Source of the DNA: Phycisphaerae bacterium
Lineage (GTDB): Bacteria > Planctomycetota > Phycisphaerae > JAAYCJ01
Assembly: GCA_012729815.1 (NCBI GenBank)
Contig: JAAYCJ010000248.1
Location: forward strand, 1 to 34,568
DNA: 34,568 nt
Direction of reading: 5' to 3'
The notes beneath the pieces are model-generated. The model saw only the letters and a list, made by a program, of their open reading frames with translations, did no database searches and had not been told where the DNA came from. This document shows positions 9,116 through 19,681 of the stretch, piece by piece (position 1 is the first letter of the stretch; each line of letters opens with the position of its first letter). Both the position numbers and the translations under genes were made by a program.

Positions 9116-9770
9116 AATCCTTGCCAGCATACGCGATGCCCTGCGCTCCGGACCGGTCGCCGCCGAAGTCCAGCCGCAGGCGACGAAGCTCGATGGCCGG
9201 CTCGTCCCAGCCGATGCCGATCGCAACCGCCTCGTGGCGACCTTTGCCCAGCGGGCCGAAACCTCCGCCGCCACCGTTCACGTCCTCGACGACGCCGCGA
9301 AACTGCCCGAGACCCTCAGCCGGATCATCCCCGCCAACGCCCGCATCACCCTCTGCCATTCTGAAAAAATCGACCCTCGCCTCGGACGAAGCATCGTCTC
9401 GGTGCTCGAACCCGTCGGCCGCGTCTTTCTCGCCGCCGATCTCGACGACGAAGGCCTGTTCCGGTCCACCGTCACCGTCGGACCCGTCGACTTCGCCGTC
9501 GCCGAAACCGGCTCGATCGCCCTCGCCGCTGACCCGCAGCGACAGCGCCTCGCCTCGCTCGTGCCGAATATCCACGTCGCGGTCCTCTGGGCCGATCAGA
9601 TCGTTCCCGACCTGATGGACCTCGACGCGTGCTTTCGAAAAGCCTACGGCCAGACCCTGCCCGGCGCCGTCACCCTCATCACCGGACCCAGCAAGACCGC
9701 CGACATCGAAATGAACCTCGTCGTCGGCGTTCACGGCCCCGCCCAACTCCATCTGGTCGTCCTGCCGTAA
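9105..9770 (+). CDS. lutC: Lactate utilization protein C (LUD domain)
   Basis: Protein of 221 aa, normal for LutC, consisting of a single LUD domain. It is the third subunit of the lactate-oxidising complex. Recognisable parts are the N-terminal ILASIRDALRSG helix, ETGSIALAADP (conserved ETGT/S segment), VAVLWADQIVPDL, TLITGPSKTADIE (the strongest family signature) and the terminal GPAQLHLVVLP. The ATG at 9105 lies within the end of lutB. The next gene, a HAD phosphatase, converges from the other strand 18 bp later, so lutC is the end of this operon. No GntR/LutR regulator or lactate permease lies next to it. Confidence 0.95.
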   Translation: MAGRILASIRDALRSGPVAAEVQPQATKLDGRLVPADADRNRLVATFAQRAETSAATVHVLDDAAKLPETLSRIIPANARITLCHSEKIDPRLGRSIVSVLEPVGRVFLAADLDDEGLFRSTVTVGPVDFAVAETGSIALAADPQRQRLASLVPNIHVAVLWADQIVPDLMDLDACFRKAYGQTLPGAVTLITGPSKTADIEMNLVVGVHGPAQLHLVVLP

Positions 9771-9788
9771 CCGATCCAGGGCCGCCGG

Positions 9789-10583
9789 CTACAACACAAA
9801 TCGCTCCAGCGCCTCAGCCACGCCGTCGTCGTCGTTGCCGGAGGTGATGTAATCCGCTGCCCGCTTCACGTCGTCCGAAGCCGACGCCATCGCGATCCCC
9901 ATTCCCGCCAATTCCAGCATGTCCGTATCGTTCGCCGCGTCGCCGATCGCGATCGTCTTCTGCGGCGAAATCCCGTACCGGTCGCATACCCGCTTCAGCG
10001 CCGTCCCCTTCGAGACCCCCGCCGACATGATCTGCAGCAGATTCGACTCGCTCTGGGTCATCGCCAGACGCCGTCCGAACCGCTGGCCGATCTTGCGGCG
10101 GACCTCGCTCATCTTCGCCGCCGGGCCCAGCAGCAGGACCTTGGTCACCGGCTGGATCAGCCACGTGTCGATCGGACCCAGCACGTCCGGCTGGAACTGC
10201 TTCGAGACCTCCGTCTGGTATGCCGGGTTCACCCGGTCGGTGTACCACTGATCCAGCACCTCGATCGACACCAGCGTCTCGCGGTAAATCTGCCGCGCCA
10301 GGTCGATCACCTCGCGGGCCAGAAACTTCTCGATCGGCCGATGGAACAGCACCTGCTTGCTCGGCGGGTCGTAGATCAACGCCCCGTTATAGCAGATCAC
10401 GCACGTGTCCAGCCCCAGCAGCTTGTACGTCTCCGCCACCGAGCGAGGAGGCCTCGCCGAGGCCAGCACGACCCGCACGCCCTGCTGGCGCACCGCCCGC
10501 ACCACCCGCTGCGTCCGCGCCGTCACGACCTTGCCCGAGGTCAGCAACGTGCCGTCCAGATCGATCGCCACCAGTTCAACCAT
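9789..10583 (-). CDS. Cof-type HAD-IIB family phosphatase
   Basis: Protein of 264 aa with the Cof/HAD-IIB layout, probably a cytoplasmic sugar-phosphate or nucleotide-cofactor phosphatase. HAD motif I is AIDLDGTLL (nucleophile Asp8 and Asp10), motif II lies in VVLASARPPRS, and motifs III/IV are GVSKGTALKRVC and IAIGDAANDTDML, which supply the lysine and the metal-binding acidic residues. The middle of the protein (about 85-185) is the C2b cap, including YNGALIYD just before it. The closing ITSGNDDDGVAEAL is typical of the family. Substrate cannot be deduced. It converges with lutC and lies 59 bp downstream of the zinc-ribbon protein gene on the same strand, so the two could share a transcript. 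Confidence 0.92.
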   Translation of the reverse strand: MVELVAIDLDGTLLTSGKVVTARTQRVVRAVRQQGVRVVLASARPPRSVAETYKLLGLDTCVICYNGALIYDPPSKQVLFHRPIEKFLAREVIDLARQIYRETLVSIEVLDQWYTDRVNPAYQTEVSKQFQPDVLGPIDTWLIQPVTKVLLLGPAAKMSEVRRKIGQRFGRRLAMTQSESNLLQIMSAGVSKGTALKRVCDRYGISPQKTIAIGDAANDTDMLELAGMGIAMASASDDVKRAADYITSGNDDDGVAEALERFVL

Positions 10584-10642
10584 GGAAAATTCCCGTCATT
10601 GCGGATCTCCGCCGTCCGTACCGCTGCGCCCTTGCCCGCCGC

Positions 10643-11305
10643 TCACCGCGCTCCGCGCAGCCGCCGCCACAACCGCGCCCACCAGCTTCCTCCGCCGCTG
10701 GATTGGTCCGGCGATCCGTCCAGATGAGACCGCATCACCCGCAGGCTCGGAAGCTTCTGCCGCATCTGGTGAAGCCGGTCGCGAGCGAACTGCTCCGGAT
10801 GCTCCCGAAATCGCCGCCGCGACGGCTCGCTAAAAAACGCCTCCTCGCCGGGAAGCTCGCTGTCGTTCGGATAGAACTTCAACGCCTCCTCGAGGCAAAG
10901 CGTCGCCTCGTACCCGAGCCGCTGCGCCTCCTTGCGCGACGACTGCTCTGCCGTTGCGCTGATGATCGCGTGGAACAGCGACAGCCACTGCCCGACGTCC
11001 AGCAACTCCGACGCCCGCTCGCTCGGATTCACCACCGGCAGCCCGTCGTCCCGCCTTTCATCCGGAACCAGCAGCTTGCTCCGGTCGAACATCAGCCGCT
11101 TGCCCGTTCCGCACGTCCGGCACCGGGCGTACCAGATGTCCGCCTGCCCGTCCGGCGTTTGTTCGGTGCTGGCGAAGTCGAACGGCCCGCCCTCGCACCG
11201 CTCGCACGGCAGCACCATCAGGTAGAACTGCCGTTCGCTGATGCTTCGAGCGGGCAACCAGTTGTCTCGGTTGGTCTGGGTCATCGGCCTGTCGCTGTTA
11301 ATCAT
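10643..11305 (-). CDS. Zinc-ribbon protein of unknown function
   Basis: Protein of 220 aa (or 213 aa if the ATG at residue 8 is used). I do not recognise a named family. Two Cys pairs, CERC at about 34-37 and CRTC at about 62-65, frame a segment of aromatic and polar residues and probably bind one zinc ion. The rest is predicted mostly helical and charged, with a segment around YEATLCLEEALKFYPNDSELP that resembles a TPR-like helix pair, and a C-terminal Gly/Ser linker followed by the strongly basic, aromatic tail WWARLWRRLRGAR. No signal peptide or membrane segment is visible, so it is likely cytoplasmic, perhaps nucleic-acid or membrane-surface associated. It lies upstream of the Cof phosphatase on the same strand. 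Confidence 0.75.
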   Translation of the reverse strand: MINSDRPMTQTNRDNWLPARSISERQFYLMVLPCERCEGGPFDFASTEQTPDGQADIWYARCRTCGTGKRLMFDRSKLLVPDERRDDGLPVVNPSERASELLDVGQWLSLFHAIISATAEQSSRKEAQRLGYEATLCLEEALKFYPNDSELPGEEAFFSEPSRRRFREHPEQFARDRLHQMRQKLPSLRVMRSHLDGSPDQSSGGGSWWARLWRRLRGAR

Positions 11306-11465
11306 GGACGTTCGGACGTTTCACCGGCGAAACGACGTTTCAGATCGGCATCGCTCATCCCCCGTGCCTTCGCCTGCCCTTCCCGTCGGTCCGGTAATAG
11401 CCTTGCCACGCCTCCATACGGCGGCTATTATCGGACCCGATCCATCTTCCACTTTGGCACCACAA

Positions 11466-11495
11466 TTGCTCCGTGGTTCCTACGGCAATTATATT
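11466..11495 (+). promoter_or_regulatory. Candidate promoter for the exported protein at 11520
   Basis: TTGCTC at 11466-11471 and TATATT at 11490-11495 are separated by 18 bp, a plausible housekeeping promoter that would start transcription just before the GGAGGTGG ribosome site. It is inferred from consensus only. Confidence 0.4.
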
Positions 11496-11519
11496 CAACC
11501 GCCCTGCGGAGGTGGAAGA

Positions 11520-11939
11520 ATGAAACGGCAACGCCATAAACACGAATGGATTCCTCCCGCCGGAACGCCGCCGGCAGCCCTCGCCGCTGCGCCTCGCAGC
11601 GGCCGGCGACCGGCCCGCCTCCTGGCCGCTGCCCTGTTGGCGGTCCTGCCGCTGTTCCTCGGCTGCGCCGCATGTTGCGGCCGCAACGACCACGAATCGC
11701 TGCTCAACGAGCTGTACGTAAGCCCCGGCTTGGTCTTGAGTTCTTCGCCCGCTCCGAGGGTGGATCCGGAAATGTTCACCTATCGTTCGCTCTGGCCCGC
11801 CACCGAAGGCTATCTCGATGTCGGCGAAACGGTCTTCTATCGCGTTCGCTGGAGAGATCGCCAGAGCATCACCCCCGGGGTCCGAGACTACTCCTACCGG
11901 ATTTTCGACAGCTATCGGGTGGGAACTCAGTTCCGCTAA
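11520..11939 (+). CDS. Small exported protein, possible lipoprotein, unknown function
   Basis: A 139-aa protein starting at the ATG at 11520, preceded by a strong GGAGGTGG ribosome site; the frame is open upstream but only this start has such a site. It has an unusually long basic N-terminus (about 33 residues rich in Arg, Pro and Ala), then the hydrophobic LLAAALLAVLPLFLGC and a cluster of three further residues containing Cys (CAACC). FLGC is an imperfect lipobox, so lipidation is possible but not certain. The mature part (about 90 residues) is rich in Tyr, Arg and Asp (for example VFYRVRWRDRQ and VRDYSYRIFDSYRV). I do not recognise a domain. It is a single gene facing the HU gene. Confidence 0.65.
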   Translation: MKRQRHKHEWIPPAGTPPAALAAAPRSGRRPARLLAAALLAVLPLFLGCAACCGRNDHESLLNELYVSPGLVLSSSPAPRVDPEMFTYRSLWPATEGYLDVGETVFYRVRWRDRQSITPGVRDYSYRIFDSYRVGTQFR

Positions 11940-11953
11940 AACCTGTCGCCACC

Positions 11954-11971
11954 GCTACTTGCAGTAGCTTT
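11954..11971 (+). terminator. Weak hairpin terminator after the exported-protein gene
   Basis: GCTACT and AGTAGC form a perfect 6-bp stem with a three-base loop, followed by only TTT. It lies 14 bases after the stop codon at 11939, so it is a plausible but weak terminator. Confidence 0.35.
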
Positions 11972-12037
11972 AAGGCGTGGCCGTCAAGTCGTCCGGCCGC
12001 TGTGTGCCTCGCCGCCAGCCGCTCTCCGCCCCGACGC

Positions 12038-12412
12038 CTACTGGCCGGATGACCCTTGACCGCTCGGGCTCATCTCCAGTTGCTCCGAGCCGCCTTCCTC
12101 CGCGCTGGCCCGCAGAAGCTTCTCCTTCATCAGACGGCCCACCTTGAACTTCACCGACCGCTTCGGCGGAACGTGAACGCGCTCCAGCGTCTTGGGGTTC
12201 TGAGCCACCCGTTCGGCCCGAAGCTTGGACTCGAACACGCCGAAGTCACGGAATTCCAAGCGGTTACCCTTGGCCAGCTCTTCGATGATCATGTCCAGAA
12301 ACTTCTGAACCACGCGCTTGACCTGCACGCCCTTGATTTGGGCTCGGGGACGCGTGCGGTTCAGTTCGTCGGTGATCCGATCGATCAGTTCCTTCTTCGT
12401 CACGGTGGCCAT
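12038..12412 (-). CDS. HU/IHF family DNA-binding protein with C-terminal tail
   Basis: Protein of 124 aa. The first about 98 residues form an HU/IHF fold: TVTKKELIDRITDELN helix, a QKFLDMIIEELAKGNRLEFRDFGVFESKLR core (the RDFGVFE segment is the family hallmark), a DNA-clasping arm with QNPKTLERVHVPPKRSVKFKVG, and a last helix. HU/IHF dimers bend DNA and organise the nucleoid. NPKT rather than a longer arm and the acidic-polar extension (about residues 98-124, rich in Ser, Gly, Glu and Gln) make it longer than the usual 90-100 aa. The tail is unlike the basic Lys/Ala/Pro tails of actinobacterial or some other HU proteins. The ATG at 12412 has an AGGGG/AGGA region upstream. It appears monocistronic. 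Confidence 0.92.
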   Translation of the reverse strand: MATVTKKELIDRITDELNRTRPRAQIKGVQVKRVVQKFLDMIIEELAKGNRLEFRDFGVFESKLRAERVAQNPKTLERVHVPPKRSVKFKVGRLMKEKLLRASAEEGGSEQLEMSPSGQGSSGQ

Positions 12413-12461
12413 GGTCCTAACCCCTTTTCAGCAAATAGCTAATAAAACGATAAAGACAGAT

Positions 12462-12490
12462 ACCTTACCGACAGGCCGCAAACGGGTCAA
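12462..12490 (-). promoter_or_regulatory. Candidate promoter of the HU/IHF gene
   Basis: On the minus strand TTGACC (12490-12485) is followed after 17 bp by TAAGGT (12467-12462). The -35 is good and the -10 poor. It would give a leader of about 45 bases before the HU start at 12412. Confidence 0.4.
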
Positions 12491-12607
12491 GGGCTCGTAT
12501 CGACTAATTCCCTCTTTGGCGTAAGCCGCTGATAGGCCAGAAGACTTGTTCAGGCTGAGCCCTGACGTCGCCTCCTATCCTAATGAAGAAAAACGCGGCG
12601 ATCAAGT

Positions 12608-12627
12608 AAAAAATTTCTGTAAATTTT
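12608..12627. repeat. AT-only inverted repeat downstream of the anti-sigma gene
   Basis: AAAATTT (12610-12616) and AAATTTT (12621-12627) face each other across CTGT. In a GC-rich genome this is a conspicuous AT island, 57 bases after the stop of the putative anti-sigma gene. A weak AT-stem terminator on the minus strand is possible. The rest of 12413-12683 shows only the HU promoter candidate. Confidence 0.4.
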
Positions 12628-12683
12628 GTAGGCGCAGGTTGTTGGAAGGATGCACAGAAAATCGGACGTGCAAAAAAGAGGGG

Positions 12684-13700
12684 TCAGTTGGTCAGAAAAC
12701 TGTCGTCCGGACGGCTCGGTACTTCGTTCCCGTGGTAGCGGTCAAGCTGCCCCGCCTGCCAGATGTTGTCCTCCTGCGGGCCTACCAGCGGGGCGGTCTT
12801 CCACAGCGCCGACCCGTCCAGAAACAGCACGTTCTGGCCTTCCGTGGTCAAAGTCCGATGGTTCGGCGACTGGCTCTGCGGCGAAAGCACCGGCTGGAGC
12901 CCCTCATTCGAAAGCAGGGGGGTCTGATCCGCCATCACCGCCATGTGCGCCGGGTGCGCCCACCGCTGGCGACGCTGCTCCTCAGAGAACTTATGGTCGC
13001 CGTAAAGGTTTTGGAAACTGTAGGTTACGGGAATCGAGTCCGGAAAATCAGACAGCTCGTCGAGGTCCTGCGGGGTCAGGGTCAGCCGCACCTTGGCCGC
13101 TGGACAGGCCAGCAGCTTCGGGTCCACGTACTTCATCTTCACCAGCAGGAACAGGTGCTGGCGACGAGGCTTTTTCTTATCGAAATCGTACCACGAGTCG
13201 CCCTCGGCCAGTCGGATCTGCGGAAGCTGGCCCGGGTGGTCGATCTGATAGTTGGCCAGGCCCGTCCCCATTCCCGCCAACTGGCTGCCGCACAAGGCCT
13301 TATACTGCTGCTGGCGGGCGTGGTTGGCCGTCACCGCCCAGGTCGAAAGGATAATGAGAATGGCCGCCGCCGCCGCTGAAAACTCCCGAAGCACCCACGG
13401 CAGCGTCAAACGGCTCCGTTTCTCCTTCGCTGGCAACTCGGCCTCCTGCTGCCGGCGGATCAGCCCGCTCATTCGGCTCGACGAGAGAATCCGGCCTCGC
13501 AAATCCTTGGGAACCTCGACGTGGTAGTCGTTGAGGGTGTGCAGCGGGTCGGACAACTCCTGGTAACGGGCGCGAAGCTCAGCGTCCTCGCTCAGGCGGC
13601 GGGCGAACTGCTTGTGCTCCTGCTCGGGCAGAAGGCCCAAGCAGTATTCGATCATCTGCAGTTCCAACGAATTGTCGTCACTCGGCTGATTGTCGCTCAT
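12684..13700 (-). CDS. Putative membrane anti-sigma factor with pseudopilin-like periplasmic domain
   Basis: Protein of 338 aa. Residues 1-60 (LELQMIEYCLGLLPEQEHKQFARRLSEDAELRARYQEL) resemble the cytoplasmic helices of anti-sigma factors, although no zinc-binding HxxxCxxC is present. Residues 101-123 are one hydrophobic helix. The remainder is probably outside the membrane. It begins with LCGSQLAGMGTGLANYQIDHPGQLP (about 136-160), which resembles the start of type IV pilin-like planctomycete proteins, and ends with NVLFLDGSALW (291-301), resembling the C-terminal DG motif of the H-X9-DG (DUF1559-type) family. The gene overlaps the ECF sigma gene by 23 bases, which is the strongest reason to call it an anti-sigma factor. 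The domain resemblance is by eye, so the role is inference. Confidence 0.72.
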   Translation of the reverse strand: MSDNQPSDDNSLELQMIEYCLGLLPEQEHKQFARRLSEDAELRARYQELSDPLHTLNDYHVEVPKDLRGRILSSSRMSGLIRRQQEAELPAKEKRSRLTLPWVLREFSAAAAAILIILSTWAVTANHARQQQYKALCGSQLAGMGTGLANYQIDHPGQLPQIRLAEGDSWYDFDKKKPRRQHLFLLVKMKYVDPKLLACPAAKVRLTLTPQDLDELSDFPDSIPVTYSFQNLYGDHKFSEEQRRQRWAHPAHMAVMADQTPLLSNEGLQPVLSPQSQSPNHRTLTTEGQNVLFLDGSALWKTAPLVGPQEDNIWQAGQLDRYHGNEVPSRPDDSFLTN

Positions 13701-14283
13701 TGTGCTTCGCTTTCCACAGACGCCCGAACGCGTTGACCGCCTTGTGCAGCCTTGACTTAACCGTTCCCAGCGGTATGCCTAACGCCTCTGCGATCTCCTT
13801 GTACTGCATGTCCTCGTAATACGCCAAAAGCAGCACTTCCCGCAGATTCTCCGGCAGCGTCATCACCGCCGTCTTGACGCTCTCGGCCCGTTCCCGTTCC
13901 ATCAACTCGATTTCGGGAACCTCCTGGTCCGAGGGGATGATGTCGATCAGCGACCGGTCCTCGTCGGTCCGGCCGGCTTCGATGCTCACCGGGTGCAGCG
14001 ACCGCCCGATGGATCGGAGCATGTCGCGGGCCTTGTTGGCCGCGATGGCAAAGACCCAGGGCCGAAACTTCTTGTCCAGATCGAATGACGCGGCGGCCTG
14101 GTGAACCTTGATGAACGTCTCTTGTGTCAAGTCGTCCGCAAGTTCCGGCCGTCCGGTAAATCGCACAAGAAAAACATAAATTTGTTTGTGGTAGCGATCT
14201 ACCAGACCTTCAAACGCCGTCTCATCACCCCTGATGAATTGTTCAAAGAGCTGCTCGTCGGTTGTCTCGCTGTTCCACACCAT
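13678..14283 (-). CDS. ECF-type RNA polymerase sigma factor
   Basis: Protein of 201 aa. Region 2 (about 10-95) contains FEGLVDRYHKQIYVFLVRFTG, the core-binding DLTQETFIKVHQ and the -10-recognising FRPWVFAIAANKARDMLR. Region 4 (about 135-190) contains LPENLREVLLLAYYEDMQYKEIAEALGIPLGTVKSRLHKA, a helix-turn-helix for the -35 element. Regions 1 and 3 are absent, as in ECF (sigma-70 group 4) factors. It should direct RNA polymerase to a small regulon when released by its partner. The downstream gene overlaps its last 23 bases and encodes a membrane-anchored putative anti-sigma factor. The start at 14283 is not preceded by a strong ribosome site (GAGGG is about 17 bases away), so translation may be weak. 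Confidence 0.95.
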   Translation of the reverse strand: MVWNSETTDEQLFEQFIRGDETAFEGLVDRYHKQIYVFLVRFTGRPELADDLTQETFIKVHQAAASFDLDKKFRPWVFAIAANKARDMLRSIGRSLHPVSIEAGRTDEDRSLIDIIPSDQEVPEIELMERERAESVKTAVMTLPENLREVLLLAYYEDMQYKEIAEALGIPLGTVKSRLHKAVNAFGRLWKAKHNERQSAE

Positions 14284-14363
14284 TGGTTACGGTAATTCCC
14301 TCGTACAGGTTCTTGGTTGATGCGCGGAAACAGGTCAAAGCCGCTGCAGCCGGGCGGGCGCCC

Positions 14364-14392
14364 GTGCCTCAGTCAGGCACCGAACAATTATA
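14364..14392 (-). promoter_or_regulatory. TATAAT box and start-site hairpin upstream of the sigma gene
   Basis: On the minus strand a perfect TATAAT occupies 14392-14387, with no clear -35 at normal spacing. Just downstream, where transcription should begin, GTGCCT and AGGCAC (14364-14369 and 14375-14380) form a 6-bp inverted repeat. This could be an operator or a 5' mRNA hairpin. Confidence 0.4.
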
Positions 14393-14538
14393 GGACGTCG
14401 CATCCGGTCCGGCATCGCCTTTTCACGGACTTCGTCAATCCCGCTGTTATCCCTTGAATGCCGGGGTTACAATTATCGACGGCCGCGATGCCGCTGAAAA
14501 GAATATTATCCGGCCCGCCGCGGCCGGGGAGAACCGTC

Positions 14539-15294
14539 ATGCAAATCCTGAAAATCGGCACGGTGCCCTATCTGAATGCCGTGCCGCTGACCGAAGGGTT
14601 GGCCGAGCGACGCGACGTCCAGTTGGTCGCCGAACCGCCAAGCCGCCTCGCCGGACTGCTCGAGCAGGGGCAACTCGACGTGGCCATGCTCCCAGCCGTC
14701 GATTACCTCCAAAAGACCGACTCCTGGCCCATGGCCTGCCCCTACGGCATCACCGCCGACGGCCCCGTGCAGACCGTTCGGATCTTCGCCCACCGGCCCC
14801 TTGAGCAAGTCCAGGAGGTGTTCCTCGACTCCGAATCACACTGCTCGGTCGCGCTGACCTCCGTGCTCTTTCGCCACTGGCTCCATCGCCCCGCGAGGCT
14901 CACCGTTCGCCGGTTCGATCCCGCCGGCGCCGACGTGGGCGATTGGCTGCTGATCGGCGACAAGGCCATGACCGGGATTGACCGCCCGTTCGTCTGCGAT
15001 CTGGGCCAGTTCTGGCGCGACCGGACGGGCCTGCCGTTCGTCTTCGCCCTCTGGGTCGCCCGCGATCGCGCGAGTGCCGAGCGCGCCGGCCCTATCCTCG
15101 CCGAGACCGCCGAAGCGAATGCCTCGCGGATCGATGAGCTGGCGTCGAAGCACGCCGCACGTCACGGCTTTGAAGTCGCCGCCGCGCATCGGTACCTGGG
15201 CCAGACCATCCGCTATCGTCTGGGCGAGCGGGAGCGGGCGGGGTTGGAGCTTTTCGGCCGGCTGCACGCATCGACGGGGGCGCAGGTTTTATGA
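14539..15294 (+). CDS. mqnA: Chorismate dehydratase (futalosine pathway)
   Basis: Protein of 251 aa. MqnA dehydrates chorismate to 3-[(1-carboxyvinyl)oxy]benzoate, the first committed step of menaquinone synthesis by the futalosine route. The fold is a periplasmic-binding-protein type II cleft in the cytoplasm. The N-terminus KIGTVPYLNAVPLTEGL is the classic family signature, followed by PPSRLAGLLEQGQLDVAMLPAVDYL, then SHCSVALTSVLFRHWL and WLLIGDKAM. The C-terminal part includes DLGQFWRDRTGLPFVFALWVARD. I chose the ATG at 14539 because the signature follows directly and GGGGAG lies upstream; an earlier ATG at 14458 adds 27 residues of unrelated sequence. It overlaps mqnC by four bases (ATGA), so the two are translationally coupled. 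Confidence 0.95.
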   Translation: MQILKIGTVPYLNAVPLTEGLAERRDVQLVAEPPSRLAGLLEQGQLDVAMLPAVDYLQKTDSWPMACPYGITADGPVQTVRIFAHRPLEQVQEVFLDSESHCSVALTSVLFRHWLHRPARLTVRRFDPAGADVGDWLLIGDKAMTGIDRPFVCDLGQFWRDRTGLPFVFALWVARDRASAERAGPILAETAEANASRIDELASKHAARHGFEVAAAHRYLGQTIRYRLGERERAGLELFGRLHASTGAQVL

Positions 15295-16382
15295 GCCGCC
15301 TGAGCGACGCCGAGGCCCTCGATCTGCTTGCCCACGCCGATCTTCACCACCTGGGCCGACTGGCCAGAGAGGCGACGCTGCGCCGCCATCGCGACAGCAT
15401 CCGCACCTACGTCGTCGATCGCAACGTCAACTACACCAACGTCTGCGTTTCGGGCTGTCTGTTCTGCAATTTCTGCCGCCCGCCCGGCCATCCGCAGGCC
15501 TACGTGCTGACGGCCGAGCAACTGCTGGCCAAGGTCGACGAGCTGGTCTCCCTCGGCGGCCGGCAGGTCCTGCTTCAGGGCGGCATGAACCCTGACCTGC
15601 CGATGGCCTGGTACACGCGGATGCTGCGCGACCTGAAGGCGGCCCATCCGCAACTCCACGTGCACGGCTTCAGCCCGCCGGAGATCGTCTTCCTCTCGCG
15701 GACGTTCGGCAAGACCATCAGCGAGATCATTGGCGAGCTGTGCGAGGCCGGGTTGGACACCATTCCCGGCGGGGGGGCGGAGATCCTTGGCGATCGCGTG
15801 CGCGCCCGGATCAGCCCCAACAAGTACAGCGCCGCACAGTGGCTCGAGGTCATGTGTCAGGCCCACCGACAGGGCGTCCGCACCACCGCCACCATGATGT
15901 TCGGCCACGTCGAGAGCGACCAGGAACGGATCGAGCACCTTCGCCGCCTCCGCGACCTGCAGGACGAGACCGGCGGCTTTACCGCCTTTATCCCCTGGAC
16001 CTTCCAGCCCGCCGGCACCAGGCTGGCCAAAGACCTTCAGCCGCGTCTGGCCGGCGTCCAGGACTACCTGCGCATGCTCGCGGTGGCCCGGCTCTACCTC
16101 GACAATTTCGAGAATCTCCAGGCCTCGTGGGTCACGCAAGGGCCCGCGGTCGGGCAGGTCGCCCTGGAATTCGGGGCCAACGATCTTGGCTCGTTGATGC
16201 TCGAAGAGAACGTGGTGGCCTCAGCCGGCGTCAGCTATCGGCTTACCGAGGCCCAACTGCGGCAACTCATTCGGCAGGCCGGCTACATTCCCGCCCGACG
16301 CGACTGCTTCTACCGGCTCGTGGAAGAGCCCGCTGCGACACCGGACGTCGCGAGATCTTCCTCGCCCGAAATCCCAGGCTGA
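15291..16382 (+). CDS. mqnC: Cyclic dehypoxanthinyl futalosine synthase (radical SAM)
   Basis: Protein of 363 aa. MqnC is a radical SAM enzyme that cyclises dehypoxanthinyl futalosine to the cyclic product in menaquinone synthesis. The cluster-binding motif CX3CX2C is visible as Cys52, Cys56 and Cys59 (NVCVSGCLFC). Further MqnC hallmarks are DTIPGGGAEIL, RARISPNKYSAAQWLEVM, TTATMMFGHVES and the block TAFIPWTFQPAGTRL, which separates MqnC from its relative MqnE. Near the C-terminus GANDLGSLMLEENVVASAG is also typical. It directly follows and overlaps mqnA. A convergent histidine kinase gene ends 22 bases downstream. MqnE, MqnB and MqnD are not in this window. Confidence 0.95.
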   Translation: MSRLSDAEALDLLAHADLHHLGRLAREATLRRHRDSIRTYVVDRNVNYTNVCVSGCLFCNFCRPPGHPQAYVLTAEQLLAKVDELVSLGGRQVLLQGGMNPDLPMAWYTRMLRDLKAAHPQLHVHGFSPPEIVFLSRTFGKTISEIIGELCEAGLDTIPGGGAEILGDRVRARISPNKYSAAQWLEVMCQAHRQGVRTTATMMFGHVESDQERIEHLRRLRDLQDETGGFTAFIPWTFQPAGTRLAKDLQPRLAGVQDYLRMLAVARLYLDNFENLQASWVTQGPAVGQVALEFGANDLGSLMLEENVVASAGVSYRLTEAQLRQLIRQAGYIPARRDCFYRLVEEPAATPDVARSSSPEIPG

Positions 16383-16403
16383 TCCCGGCTACGGTCGCAG
16401 GCC

Positions 16404-19430
<3,027 letters not shown>

Positions 19431-19681
19431 GTCTTCCCGTCCTCTCTGCGGCGGTCATCCCGGAACATTTCCGTGGATGATTTCACTATCGGAAAGCTCT
19501 CCCCCTTGCCGTCGATCCGCCCTCCGCGGATGCGTTCCACCGCCCGCCTCCTCAGCCGAATCACGTGCCGCGTCCGATAATCGCCGATGATTGCTCAAGT
19601 CATCGCCGTCCATCCGACGATGACGAAGGTAACCGCGTCCACAATCCGCGCCTCGCGCAAGGCCCGCAGGAGAACGCCGTC

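Noticed and set aside
7673-9274. 533-codon minus-strand frame opposite lutB
   Set aside because: Asp/Gly/Val-rich shadow frame of a clearly functional lut operon.
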